A model generated the notes under the pieces. It was given only the letters and a program-made list of their open reading frames with translations, searched no databases and had not been told where the DNA came from. Made by a program: the position numbers and the translations under genes. Positions 54,254-63,257 of a stretch of DNA of 64,000 bases are shown piece by piece. Every line of letters starts with the position of its first letter. Within the stretch, counting starts at the first letter, position 1. Where the stretch lies: NCBI RefSeq assembly GCF_024139115.2, contig NC_085140.1, positions 296,265,293-296,329,292 of the forward strand, in the 5' to 3' direction. The stretch is from Armigeres subalbatus (taxonomy: Eukaryota; Arthropoda; Insecta; Diptera; Culicidae).

Positions 54254-54425
54254 CTTTAGTGCTCTTTCAATCGGTGGGATTATCTTTCGGCGATCAGCCC
54301 GACGTACAATTAATTTGTATGAGGCAAAGAAAGATGTGCTCCGATTGAGTAGTGAGCTAATACTAATTGGTCTGCTTTATTATAAAATTCAATTCGGGTA
54401 CAATTGTTCGTGTGTAGAGTGTTGG

Positions 54426-55651
54426 GGGCAGCAGGGACAGCAGGAACAGCATGATGTCCAAGGGCTTGACGACCCCTCCCCAGTTGTCTGCGAGTCAGGG
54501 AGAACTGCCTAGGGCGTGGTGGGATTTAGCAGTGGGCTCTGCTAAAATCCCTCCCAAAAAACCACAAGTGCCCGTAAGCGGACTCTATCAAAGCGACTGT
54601 GTGCCGCTTCAAAAGCACAAGCCCAGGGAGGGAGTGCCAACTGGCATGTGGAGTGTCCCTACTTCGGTAGGGTAGTGCGTGAGCTGCTTCGGCAGGGAGT
54701 GAGTGATCTGTTGTGCTGAGGCAGGAGTGTCATAGCGAGTCGCCGCCGCTATGGCAGCCTCGAAGCGCAGCAGAAGTCTGAGTATGGACTGCACATGCTA
54801 AGGTAAGAGTGTCGTAGCGTAGTATCGTTGATTAGTCCCCACATACCGCTATCAACACCTCGAGGCATGGCAGTGGAGTGTTAGAATAAGTTGTGGAGTG
54901 TACCTACTTCGGTAGGGTAGCGCGTGAGCTGCTTCGGCAGGGAGTGAGTGATCTGGTTGTGCTGAGGCAGGAGTGTCATAGCGTGTCTCCGCCGCTATTG
55001 TCACCTCAAAGCGCAGCAGAAGTCTGAGTATGGACTGCACATGCTGAGGCAGGAGTCGAGGTATCCCATCGACACCTCGAGGCATTGCAGTGGAGTGTTA
55101 GAGTGAGCACCTGAAAAGGGTCACATGGAGCGAATGGTCTTTGGAGAAGCTGCTTCGGCGGCAGGGTAGCAGTGGGTTGTACCCACACACCTACAGTTGT
55201 GCACATGTGGTGCATGGGGAGTGTCCCTGCTTCGGCAGGGTAGCGTATGGTCTGCTTCGGCAGTGGTGTGATTGATCTGCTCGTGCTGAGGCAGAGTGTC
55301 GTAGCGCAATATCTGTAGGCCCAGGCAGTTACCGCTATTGACACCTCGAGGCATGGCAGCGGAGCGTCCGGGAGAGCATCCAAGTAAGACTCAAATGGAG
55401 TGAATGGGGTGCGAGTCAGTCTCGCGTGGGACGAGTGCCTGTGTGAGCGATAATGAGTGAGTACGCTTAGTACTGCCGTCCCCCCAGAAGTAGTACTGCG
55501 AGGTAGTTCCTGGGGGAAACGATGGTGGAGCCCAAGGGAGTTTAGTCGGTATTACCGGTATGGTCGAGTCCGACACTCCAGTACACTTCCGTGTGGTAGT
55601 TTGGCAACTACAATGCACGTGTACTGGGTTAGTGTGTAAATGCATTCTCCC

Positions 55652-55682
<31 letters not shown>
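54426..55682 (+). mobile_element. Non-coding poly(A) retroelement with cUUCGg hairpin array
   Basis: 1,257 bp from GGGCAGCAGGGAC to a ~27-nt A tail (~55656-55682), bracketed by exact AGAGTGTTGG (54416-54425, 55683-55692). The first ~210 nt are homologous to the RTE 5' leader at 443. The rest is three related blocks starting ~54645, 54890 and 55209, with tetraloop hairpins. No long frame. It must be moved by another element's reverse transcriptase. Confidence 0.8.
54657..55263 (+). ncRNA. Array of UUCG-tetraloop hairpins within the retroelement
   Basis: Hairpins at 54657-54672 (CCCTAC-TTCG-GTAGGG), 54684-54695 (CTGC-TTCG-GCAG), 54903-54916 (CCTAC-TTCG-GTAGG), 54929-54940 (CTGC-TTCG-GCAG), 55150-55164 (bulged), 55225-55240 (CCCTGC-TTCG-GCAGGG) and 55252-55263 (CTGC-TTCG-GCAG). 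Pairs of hairpins are ~25 nt apart. An A-T to G-C change on both strands of the stem between the first and third block keeps pairing. Confidence 0.55.
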
Positions 55683-55686
<4 letters not shown>

Positions 55687-55863
55687 TGTTGGAAAAGAAT
55701 AGGTATCGATACAATAGTTTAATGTGTGAGATTCTAAGAGAGAATAATTTATTGGAGTAGAGTATCATTCCTCGGTGGATGTTGCATCCTCTCAGGTAGG
55801 ATGCTGTGATTGCCACACCGACCTACAGTGCATGACGGTGGTAATGATGACGATGATGCTACA

Positions 55864-56385
55864 GGTCGATTCGACCTTGCCCGAGTCCGCGAATCCTTGG
55901 GCCTCAGTCTGGGTAGACCTCGACTCCACCGATTTCCCGGGTTTACACTTGGCCGTCCCGACCGCCCTCTCCAGCTTGGCGTCCAGCATCGACTTTCGAA
56001 GTTTCTGCAAGCTCCTCTTGAGGTCCTTGCTGATATTATGCTTCGATGACGCAAAGTCGATGATGGCATCCAGCTGTTCCGTCGCCACCTCGAAGGCCGA
56101 AAGCCCATCGCGTTTGCGGTTCATCGCCTCCACAAGCCATGGGCCGTCAATAACCCCTACTGGCGTTTTTATAGCCGAGAGGAAGGTTGAGTGACCCACG
56201 CTGGCGCTGCGCACTGAGCTGCCGACTATTGCCTCTGGCCTCCTAGGCGGAGACCTGAACAACCCACCTCTTGCGAAGGGGTTGTCGCCTACACTACTAC
56301 CACTAATTGAAGAATTGACTTGGTTTTCCATTTTGGTCCCACGAGTTGCTCGGGAAAAGAGGTCCACCACGCCAGAGCCCAGCAT
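55864..56385 (-). pseudogene. R1/LOA-like ORF1, N-terminal part
   Basis: About 174 residues from a true ATG at 56385 (MLGSGVVDLFSRATRG). Contains DNPFARGGLFRSPPRRPEA, a helical region (LSAFEVATEQLDAIIDFASS, KRSLQKLRKSMLDAKLERAV) and RSTQTEAQGFAD before the LTR insertion. It is the start of a gag-like RNA-binding ORF1 whose remainder lies beyond the LTR element. The frame is open up to the insertion point. Confidence 0.65.
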
Positions 56386-56585
56386 GACGCGGTAAGGGAC
56401 AATTACTGTGGAGGGTGCCCAGGTACCCCACAGGCTCCGTTAAAGGCCTAGCTTATTATTTCACCCCCTCGGCACGGGTCGCTTGACGCCTTGGGATTAG
56501 GGGTTAGGGACGATGGTCCCGATCTAACTCGCAGTGGCCATGGGGAGGGGTCGTCAAGCCCTTGGACAAAGTCCCTGCTGCTCCC
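56386..56585 (-). promoter_or_regulatory. 5' leader of the R1/LOA-like element with shared 5' module
   Basis: The first ~58 nt on the minus strand (GGGAGCAGCAGGGAC ... CTGCGAGTT) match the 5' end of RTE copies at 443 and 24836, and the non-coding element at 54426. Beyond that the leader is unrelated. Confidence 0.65.
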
Positions 56586-56628
56586 AGGTGATGTCTGTAT
56601 GTGCGTGTGTGTGTATGTGTGTGTGTGT
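56586..56628. repeat. Right target duplication and (TG)n microsatellite
   Basis: 56586-56598 repeats AGGTGATGTCTGT; then TG/TATG dinucleotide repeats, which continue after the MITE at 56738-56770. Confidence 0.7.
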
Positions 56629-56737
56629 ACCCGAGCAGCACACTTGATACATATCAGTCACTGTGACTCATATGCGACCAAATCCAGTCACATTGGAGTT
56701 GCTGCAACCAAATCGATGGGAACTGTGCTATTAGGGT
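56629..56737. mobile_element. 109-bp MITE inside a TG microsatellite
   Basis: Ends ACCCGAGCAGCACACTT and (inward) ACCCTAATAGCACAGTT. The interior has ACTCATATGCGACCA and AGTTGCTGCAACC, also seen at 32690-32770. The microsatellite flank hides the target duplication. Confidence 0.6.
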
Positions 56738-56770
56738 ATGTGTGTGTGTATGTGTGTGTGTATGTGTGTG

Positions 56771-58992
56771 CGCAAAATAATCTCACTCATTTTTCAGGCA
56801 CTTATCCTTAACCGATTTGCTCGCAACAAGTTGCATTCGATGCAGAATCTAATACATGTGTTTAGACTTGACAAAAAAAAAGTCGTTGCGCCGAATTCAG
56901 CTGAGCGTACAAAAACCGTTAGCGGTCGAAACTAACGCCAATTGTAAAAAAAGGAAACGTCCCTGCTTTAAATTTATTGCATGGCTCCAGAAGTTTAGAA
57001 TACTGCAAATGATGACGTATGACTATTTGTCTACATCATTGCGCCTTTCCCAGCTTCATATAATAAGTCTGAGCGGTGCCCTATTTGCAGATATCCGCCG
57101 ACCACAAGCACTAAATCCCGCAACCAAGTTAATTTCAGCTTATTTATGCTCGATTGCTGCAAACCACTTTTCTTCTGCCAAGCCCCAGATAGGGGTGACA
57201 AAAAGTTCACACCAATAAAACAAAACATAACTGCATCATGTTTCCACTAAGCTACTCGCTCCACCAGTTCGGATGAAGCTCTGCTTACGAATGCACTCTC
57301 CGGTTGTTGGTTGTCCTCCTAATCGCATAGTCACTGGTGGAGTGGAACTATGAGTCGCACAAATAGAGCAGCAGCCGACCGGCGGCGGCAGAAGCTAGCG
57401 AAACGTAAAAGTGCTAGCAAATTATGTGGCAATGCTCACACACGTACCGACCACCGCGTCGCACAAAAACAACAGCAACAATGCGGCCAATCTAGGAAAG
57501 CTCCGTGTGCAAATCCGTTGCGAATGGCACCACACCCGGCTGGAAAAGGGTCACCTGCCGCCCGATCGGGTGCCACACCAACATGCCAGGGCATTGGCAA
57601 TGGGGACGCTGGCGACCGACGACGACGACGTCGACGGCGCGAACCGGCGTGAAATAATGTATGAGCGCGAGCATAAATCTCCGTGATATGTGATTGCTGC
57701 ATGGTTCCCACGAAGCGTAATGCAATGTTCCTACACAGCGCATTATTTAATTGGGTTCGGTTGGGTACTTTGTTGGAAAGCTCAAAGCCTGGCCCCGTGC
57801 ACAATGGATTCCGAAAGTAGGCTCGAATAAATATCGCACTTGTACAGGGAGACGCATCATAATAGAGGCGTAAGTAGTATTCATGACTAATACGTACATA
57901 CCTTGATTAGGAATCTAGCACGAATTCTTGGGCTAGTGGATTAGATTAGCGGTTTTCATAAAAACCATTTTGCTTAACGTTTTTGTAACGTTGGCATTGA
58001 AGAAGAGTACGAAGAACTTGATCCAATTTCATGAGATGGAATCTTACAAAGTCATTTTCGAACAGTTTAAAAATGGATCTTTGACAAATCGATTGATTTC
58101 AAGGTCAAGCCATTATTGTTCAAAATCAAACGTATCAAAACAAAGCTATAAATCGTAATTCCTAACACAACGTGAATCGATCCACAAGGTTTGGGAAAAT
58201 ATCTATTTTTTTTTCTTCAACTTGTTAAGAGGAAATCTAGATGATAAAATAATTTAAGTTTCCAGTCATATGCAGGACCTGCAATCCATTACCGTCTAGC
58301 AGCGAAGCAACGGAAAAAAATGTTGCTTTGGATTCCCATCAACCCGTCTGCACCAGTTAAAATGTCAATCTGTTCGATTTCATTCTCGCAACTATATCGC
58401 ACGCCACTTGTCAATCAATTAGACTCCAGCAACGAACACTAATTAAATCAATTCAGATCTAACTCGGCGCGACAGTTCCCGCGTCCAGATTGGCCGTGAT
58501 TCAATTCGACCGAACAAACACATGATGATAGATACGGCCTGCAAGGACCACCATGCCTGCCCGATCGGTCATCATAATCATTTGGTTTGCCACTAAACTG
58601 GCACCACTCAGTCGTAGGACGCACATCAAAGGGTTGTTTGTTCGTTTGGCCCGGAGGCCTCCACCAGATTTAGTGGGTTAAAAAGCGAACCCACCCAGAG
58701 GATAATGATGCTGATGATGCGTGGTGTGCGGTCAACTGAAACTAAGCGATAAATTAGCACTTTTAATTGGAATTAAAACACGGGTGTCGAGTAGCCAAAA
58801 ACCATTTGTGATGCTAATTATTCGGTTTGGTGATTGGAAAGCGCCTGATAATAATGCAATTACTAATAGCCAATTTGTTTGAAAGCTCCACCAGGCTAGC
58901 CAGCCAGCTTTTGTCACTAATTACGCAATCTATATAAGATCCGTATTGTTTTTAATCTTGATGCATTTTAGTTCTATTCTGATCTTCCTCTG
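56771..58992. other. Intergenic, no supported gene
   Basis: Starts as the right part of the older repeat (TCTCACTCATTTTTCAGGCA), then mixed unique-looking DNA. 57350-57652 is an open frame full of Arg/Gln runs without family resemblance. No splice or promoter structure that I can support. Confidence 0.35.
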
Positions 58993-59180
58993 CTATTTAT
59001 TTATTTTCTCCGACTAAGGCCAGAGTGGCGTTTGCAGTGCATAGAAGTCTTCCGCCTGATCGATCCACCTTACACGCCTTCTTGTATCTGTTAGATCGCT
59101 GTCGAGAATCATTTTCAACGAATTACTGTTCGACATTCTGGCTACGTGCCCGGCCCACCGCAGTAATCCGATTCCCGTGG
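58993..59180 (-). mobile_element. RTE 3' fragment, 5'-truncated
   Basis: Diverged copy of the last ~190 bp of RTE copy 1 on the minus strand (AGTGCCGGGCACGT region, CTTAGTCGG end, AAATAAATAAAT tail). Confidence 0.65.
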
Positions 59181-59254
59181 TTTATTATTTATTTTGTTTA
59201 TTTGTTTACAACATCAACAGGCTCTGTGTGGCCCCAATGATGGTCTTAAAATAT

Positions 59255-61165
59255 AAAGTACACTAGCTTTATGTACCCGGCCTTGCTCGGAGTTGCCAGT
59301 TTAATTCGCAGTTTTTTTCACCATCGGAATTGGAATAGGTCAAAAGGATAATTGTGTTTTCTTATTGATATTTCATCATTTGATTAAAAGAAGGTAGATT
59401 ACATTTGAAAACATTGACTGATTTTGAAAATGGGATCAAACCCAAAATCGCTTTATTCCGGGCAAACGTCTATTTCTAAAGAAGGAAAAACATACACCGA
59501 TGCCTTATTCCGGAAAAACGTCTATTTTTAAAGAAATGATCACATTTACCGTCCAGAAGGAAACACTTTAATCATTGCTTTTCTCTGGGCAAACCATGAT
59601 TTCGATGAAGTGTTGAGTTGATCGATCCCTGTCATCTTCGCCTTCTTAAGAAAAAGAATGTTTGTTCCAAATTTGGTTGAAATCGGGCAAGGGCTGGAAC
59701 ATTGGATTATTGCATACGTTGCTCTTTTTTGTTATACTTGAATCATAATCGTAAATTAATTATACCTTTTAAAATATGGACTAAAGGCTACTCGTTTATC
59801 GACCACTGGGCAATTTGATTATTAATAATCATCAATCATTAATCATATCGATCGTTAATCATTAGCCATACACATAGTGTGTCAACATTTAATCACGATC
59901 GGTAATCGTTAATCATAATCCAACGGTTTTTTCATCTATTATTCATAATCGTTAATTATTGTCAAAAATGAATTTAATCATTAATCATTATCAGTCATCA
60001 TTTTCAAAAATTATAATTCATTAATCATAATCTTTAATCATAGAGTTGAATGATTTAATCATTTAATCTGCTTAGAATTGGTCCTGGGGGTCAGGAGTTA
60101 CACTGAATTGCCCGTTTTCTAAAGACAACCGCTTTCCCTTTACCCTTCCTCTTTTCTCAACGGCCATTTCACCCCCTTTGTTATCTTCTCCTAGGGATAG
60201 AAAATGTGTGTACCAAATTTGGTTGAAATCGGTACAGGGGTTCAGAAGTTACACTAAATTGCCCGTTTTCTGAACAATACCCCTCCTTCAGACCCCTACC
60301 CCTTATCCAAATTTCCCTCCCGTACGATCGGCTCCTCATAGTGAATATGTGTACAAAATTTGATTGAAATCGGTCCTGGGGTTGGGAGTTACACTGAGTT
60401 GCTCGTTTTCCAAAGACAACACCTCCCCTATACCCTCCCCTTTTTCCAATGACCATCCCATCCCTTTGTTATCTTTTCCTTATGATGTAGAATGTGTGTA
60501 CCAAATTTGGTTGAAATCGGTACAGGGGTTCATGATTTACTTTGAATTGCCCGTTTTCTAAACAAAACCCCTCCTCCAGACCCTCCCCTTTCCCAAATCC
60601 CTCCCATATGATTACCTCCTCGTAGTGAATATGTGTACAAAATTTGGTTGAAATCGGTCCTGGGAGTTGAAAGTTACACAGAATTGTTCGTTTTCTGAAC
60701 AAAACCCTCCCACCACCCCTCCCCTTTCTACATGACCATCCCACCCCTTTGTTAACTTCCTCTGAGGATAGAGAATGTCTGTACCAAATTTGGTTGAAAT
60801 CGGTCCTGGGAGTTGAAAGTTACACAGAATTGTTCGTTTTCTGAACAAAACCCTCCCACCACCCTCCCCTTTTCTACATGACCATCCCACCCCTTTGTTA
60901 ACTTCCTCTGAGGATAGAGAATGTCTGTACCAAATTTGGTTGAAATCGGTCCTGGGAGTTGAAAGTTACACAGAATTGTTCGTTTTCTGAACAAAACCCC
61001 TCCCCCCACCCTCCCCTTTTCTACATGACCATCCCACCCCTTTGTTAACTTCCTCTGAGGATAGAGAATGTCTGTACCAAATTTGGTTGAAATCGGCCAA
61101 GTGGTTCAGAAGTAGTTAGCGAACATACATACATAGATTGGTTTTTATATATATAGAAGAAGAAG
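59255..61165. repeat. Repeat with ~141-147-bp tandem units
   Basis: Seven units containing CCAAATTTGGTTGAAATCGG or a close variant at ~60211, 60352, 60497, 60639, 60780, 60927 and 61074, with an outlier at ~59671. The last complete units are near-identical. The left edge is near TTATGTACCCGGCCTTGCTC and the right edge ends ACATACATACATAGATTGG then ATATATA. Likely one dispersed element with internal amplification. Confidence 0.65.
59815..60070. repeat. ATTAATCAT-type low-complexity tract
   Basis: About 250 bp of interspersed TTAATCATTAATCAT, CGTTAATCAT and similar. It lies inside the larger repeat. Confidence 0.65.
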
Positions 61166-61255
61166 ATTTAGAAATCACAATCAATCCAAAAAAGTCACAG
61201 TAGTAAAATTGCTATCTAAGAGAGTTTAAAAAATTCAAAAACCTCCGACGTAACA

Positions 61256-62437
61256 TATTACGCAATAAATGAAAGTCAAACAATGTTGCAACTTTGTTGA
61301 ATATGCGTTGCAAGCCACCGATTGCCCCATGTAGTCCGTAATTCGTCCTTTGCAGTGGTGGTCTACGCATTCCGCTATTGCGGAGTGTCCTTGTCTATCT
61401 GCTCCAGAATACCTTCGCATTCGATTCGTTCCTGTAGTATATCGGCGATCGTCCACGCCCGGGTGGTATCTCTCCTAGCTCGAAGAAGTTCCAGATCGAT
61501 CAACTGGCATTGGGTCTCATAGCTCAGTAGGCAAAACGGATCCCTTCATGGCAACTTCCGAAGTGCAAATCGCTGGAACCAACGTTGGACCGATTCGATA
61601 CAATCGGCGCCATTGTTGTATGCTGGGCTCCAAACTGCGGAGCAGTACTCTAGGGTAGAACGCACAAGAGAACAGTAGATGGCTTTCAAGCAATAAATGT
61701 CGGAACAATTCTTGGTAATCCCTAATATGAGTCCCAATGTCCTAGAAGCTTTATCGACAGCGTACGAGATGTGCTGCTTAAATGTTAGCTCTGAGTCCAT
61801 GACTACACCAAGGTCCTTTATGTGATTCGTGCGTGTCGTGTCAAGCAGGTTGTAGTCGAAAATGATCGGTTGTTTCTTTCGAGTGAACATTATGACGGAG
61901 CACTTGGCTGGGTTTACGACCATACGGATTAGAGACCACCAGCTGGCAAAATGAGTGAGCTGCCGTTGTAAATTAAGACAGTCAGTAGTTGAACTAATGT
62001 GGAGAAACATTTTCAAATCGTCAGCATACGACAGTCGAGGGCTTCCGATGACTAGATGGACGTCAATGAATTAGAGCAGGAATATGAGTGGCCCTAGATG
62101 GCTTCCTTGCGGTATTCCAGATGTTGCTTGGAAACTATTCGATTCGCAGTCATCTAAAGTCAGCATCAGTTGTCGGAAATTTGTTTTTGAGGAAAGCAGA
62201 CGGAATACCGCCTGGTCCTGGATTATAGGACGACTTGAGTTTTGTTGCGGCCCTAGATATAGCGTCAACGTCGACATCTAACACGCCTAATGTTTGGCTG
62301 CTTAATGGAACGTTACTAGCTGCGAGTCTAACTTGGTCAGCATTTATATGCTCATCGCTGAAGACACTGGCAAATTTTTCAGCGAATAGTCCACAGAGCT
62401 CCGATGGGGTAGACGCACTTTCACCGTTGAACTGCAT
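61256..62437 (-). pseudogene. Jockey/CR1-like reverse transcriptase fragments
   Basis: 62437-62150 is the pre-RT linker (FAEKFASVFSDEHINAD, NPGPGGIPSAFLKN). It then jumps to TLDDCESNSFQATSGIPQGS at ~62160, so the first RT motifs are deleted. SGIPQGSHLGPLIFLL follows. 62016-61546 has NPAKCSVIMFTRKKQ, DLGVVMDSELTFKQHI, LVRSTLEYCSAVWSP and ESVQRWFQRFALR. The LADD/FADD region is lost or frameshifted around 62020-62070. Non-functional. Confidence 0.7.
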
Positions 62438-62559
62438 TGAAGATGGCAGACCAGATTCTTTCCGCTGTTTGTTGATGTAACTCCAAAAAGATTTCGGCCG
62501 CTGCTTGAACTTACGCTCAATACTTACTGGTAACGCAAAAAGTTCTGACGACTGACACG

Positions 62560-63250
62560 TTAGTATTCATGGTTGAACCTCACGTATTGATCTCGCAGTG
62601 GTAGTGTCCGATACTTGTTAAATTGCCTCAGAGCAGCTCTCTTAACGTAACGTAATTTTCGTAATCCGCTTGTCTGCCATGGAGGTCGCGAAATGTTATT
62701 CAGAACTCTTTTAGGAACGTGCCTATCGATTGCGTACATCATGACATGTGAGAAGGCTAGAGCAGCTTCATCCACATCATGTGTATTGAGAACGTTTCCA
62801 CAATCGATACTCGATAATACATCTGTAATACTTAAGTGGTCGGCTTTCTTAAAATCATATGACACGGGCGCAGTACGTTCGATGAAGTCGTGTATGTGAC
62901 TGTATTCGATGCTGATAAGTAGTGTAGAGTGATGAGCAGCATTTTTGAACAGTGCCCAAGGTGCTGGCAAGATGAGCAGTGCATTGTCCTGTCTGCTTAC
63001 AAAGCATAGATCCAAAGTGCGACCGCTTTCATTCACAATGCTGTAAATTTAACTAAGAGTGGCTGAGCTGTAGTTATCCAAAAGGCTGACAACGCCAGCA
63101 TGCAGGATGGAATGTTCTGGATCAGGGTAAAGGAAACCGCTGTGGGACTGCTTCCAAGAGACACCAGTCAGATTGAAATCGCCCAGGACAAGCACTTCGT
63201 CAGTCGGAGTGGCCGTTTCTAAGATGGCGAAGAGTGACTGGCAGTGAGTA
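62560..63250 (-). pseudogene. Jockey/CR1-like endonuclease, C-terminal part
   Basis: VLVLGDFNLTGVSW (catalytic GDFN motif) near 63200, then NESGRTLDLCFVS and HHSTLLISIEY (the terminal His region), then the basic linker SRPPWQTSGLRKLRYVKRAA. A TAA interrupts the frame near 63050. The 5' half of the endonuclease is absent. Confidence 0.7.
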
Positions 63251-63257
63251 TCGATGA

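Larger units (their letters stand above)
48494..55863 (-). mobile_element. CsRn1-type Ty3/gypsy LTR retrotransposon
   Basis: Complete LTR-gag-pol-LTR on the minus strand, ~4.65 kb without the two later insertions. The CWYHRTFGNDARRC Gag motif (CHCC instead of CCHC) and a tRNA-Trp-type primer site are hallmarks of the CsRn1 group. A 4-bp duplication, GACC before and TACC after (minus strand), brackets it inside R1/LOA-like ORF1. No env. Confidence 0.85.
54255..55863 (-). repeat. 5' LTR of CsRn1-type element, split by insertion
   Basis: 54255-54425 plus 55693-55863 (171 + 171 = 342 bp) make an LTR matching the 3' LTR with no difference seen by eye. The middle is the 1,257-bp element and its duplicated AGAGTGTTGG. 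Confidence 0.85.
45258..56585 (-). mobile_element. R1/LOA-like non-LTR element, outer boundary of nested block
   Basis: On the minus strand it starts GGGAGCAGCAGGGAC at 56585 and ends in a T-run (poly(A)) at 45258. The 13-bp duplication AGGTGATGTCTGT flanks both ends. Content in order: 5' leader, ORF1 N-part, CsRn1-type LTR element, ORF1 middle, hAT MITE, ORF1 C-part, a second MITE, zinc knuckles, then the ORF2 C-terminus and 3' UTR. Most of ORF2 is deleted. Confidence 0.75.
61250..63255 (-). mobile_element. Jockey/CR1-like non-LTR element, truncated and deleted
   Basis: Minus strand. 5'-truncated near 63255 where RTE-derived sequence begins, and ends near 61250. The order endonuclease, RT fragments, C-terminus is kept. 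Confidence 0.65.

Noticed and set aside
57350..57652. 100-residue Arg/Gln-rich frame starting with a true ATG
   Set aside because: Overlapping frames of similar length exist on both strands, and there is no recognisable domain or splice structure; not enough to call a gene.
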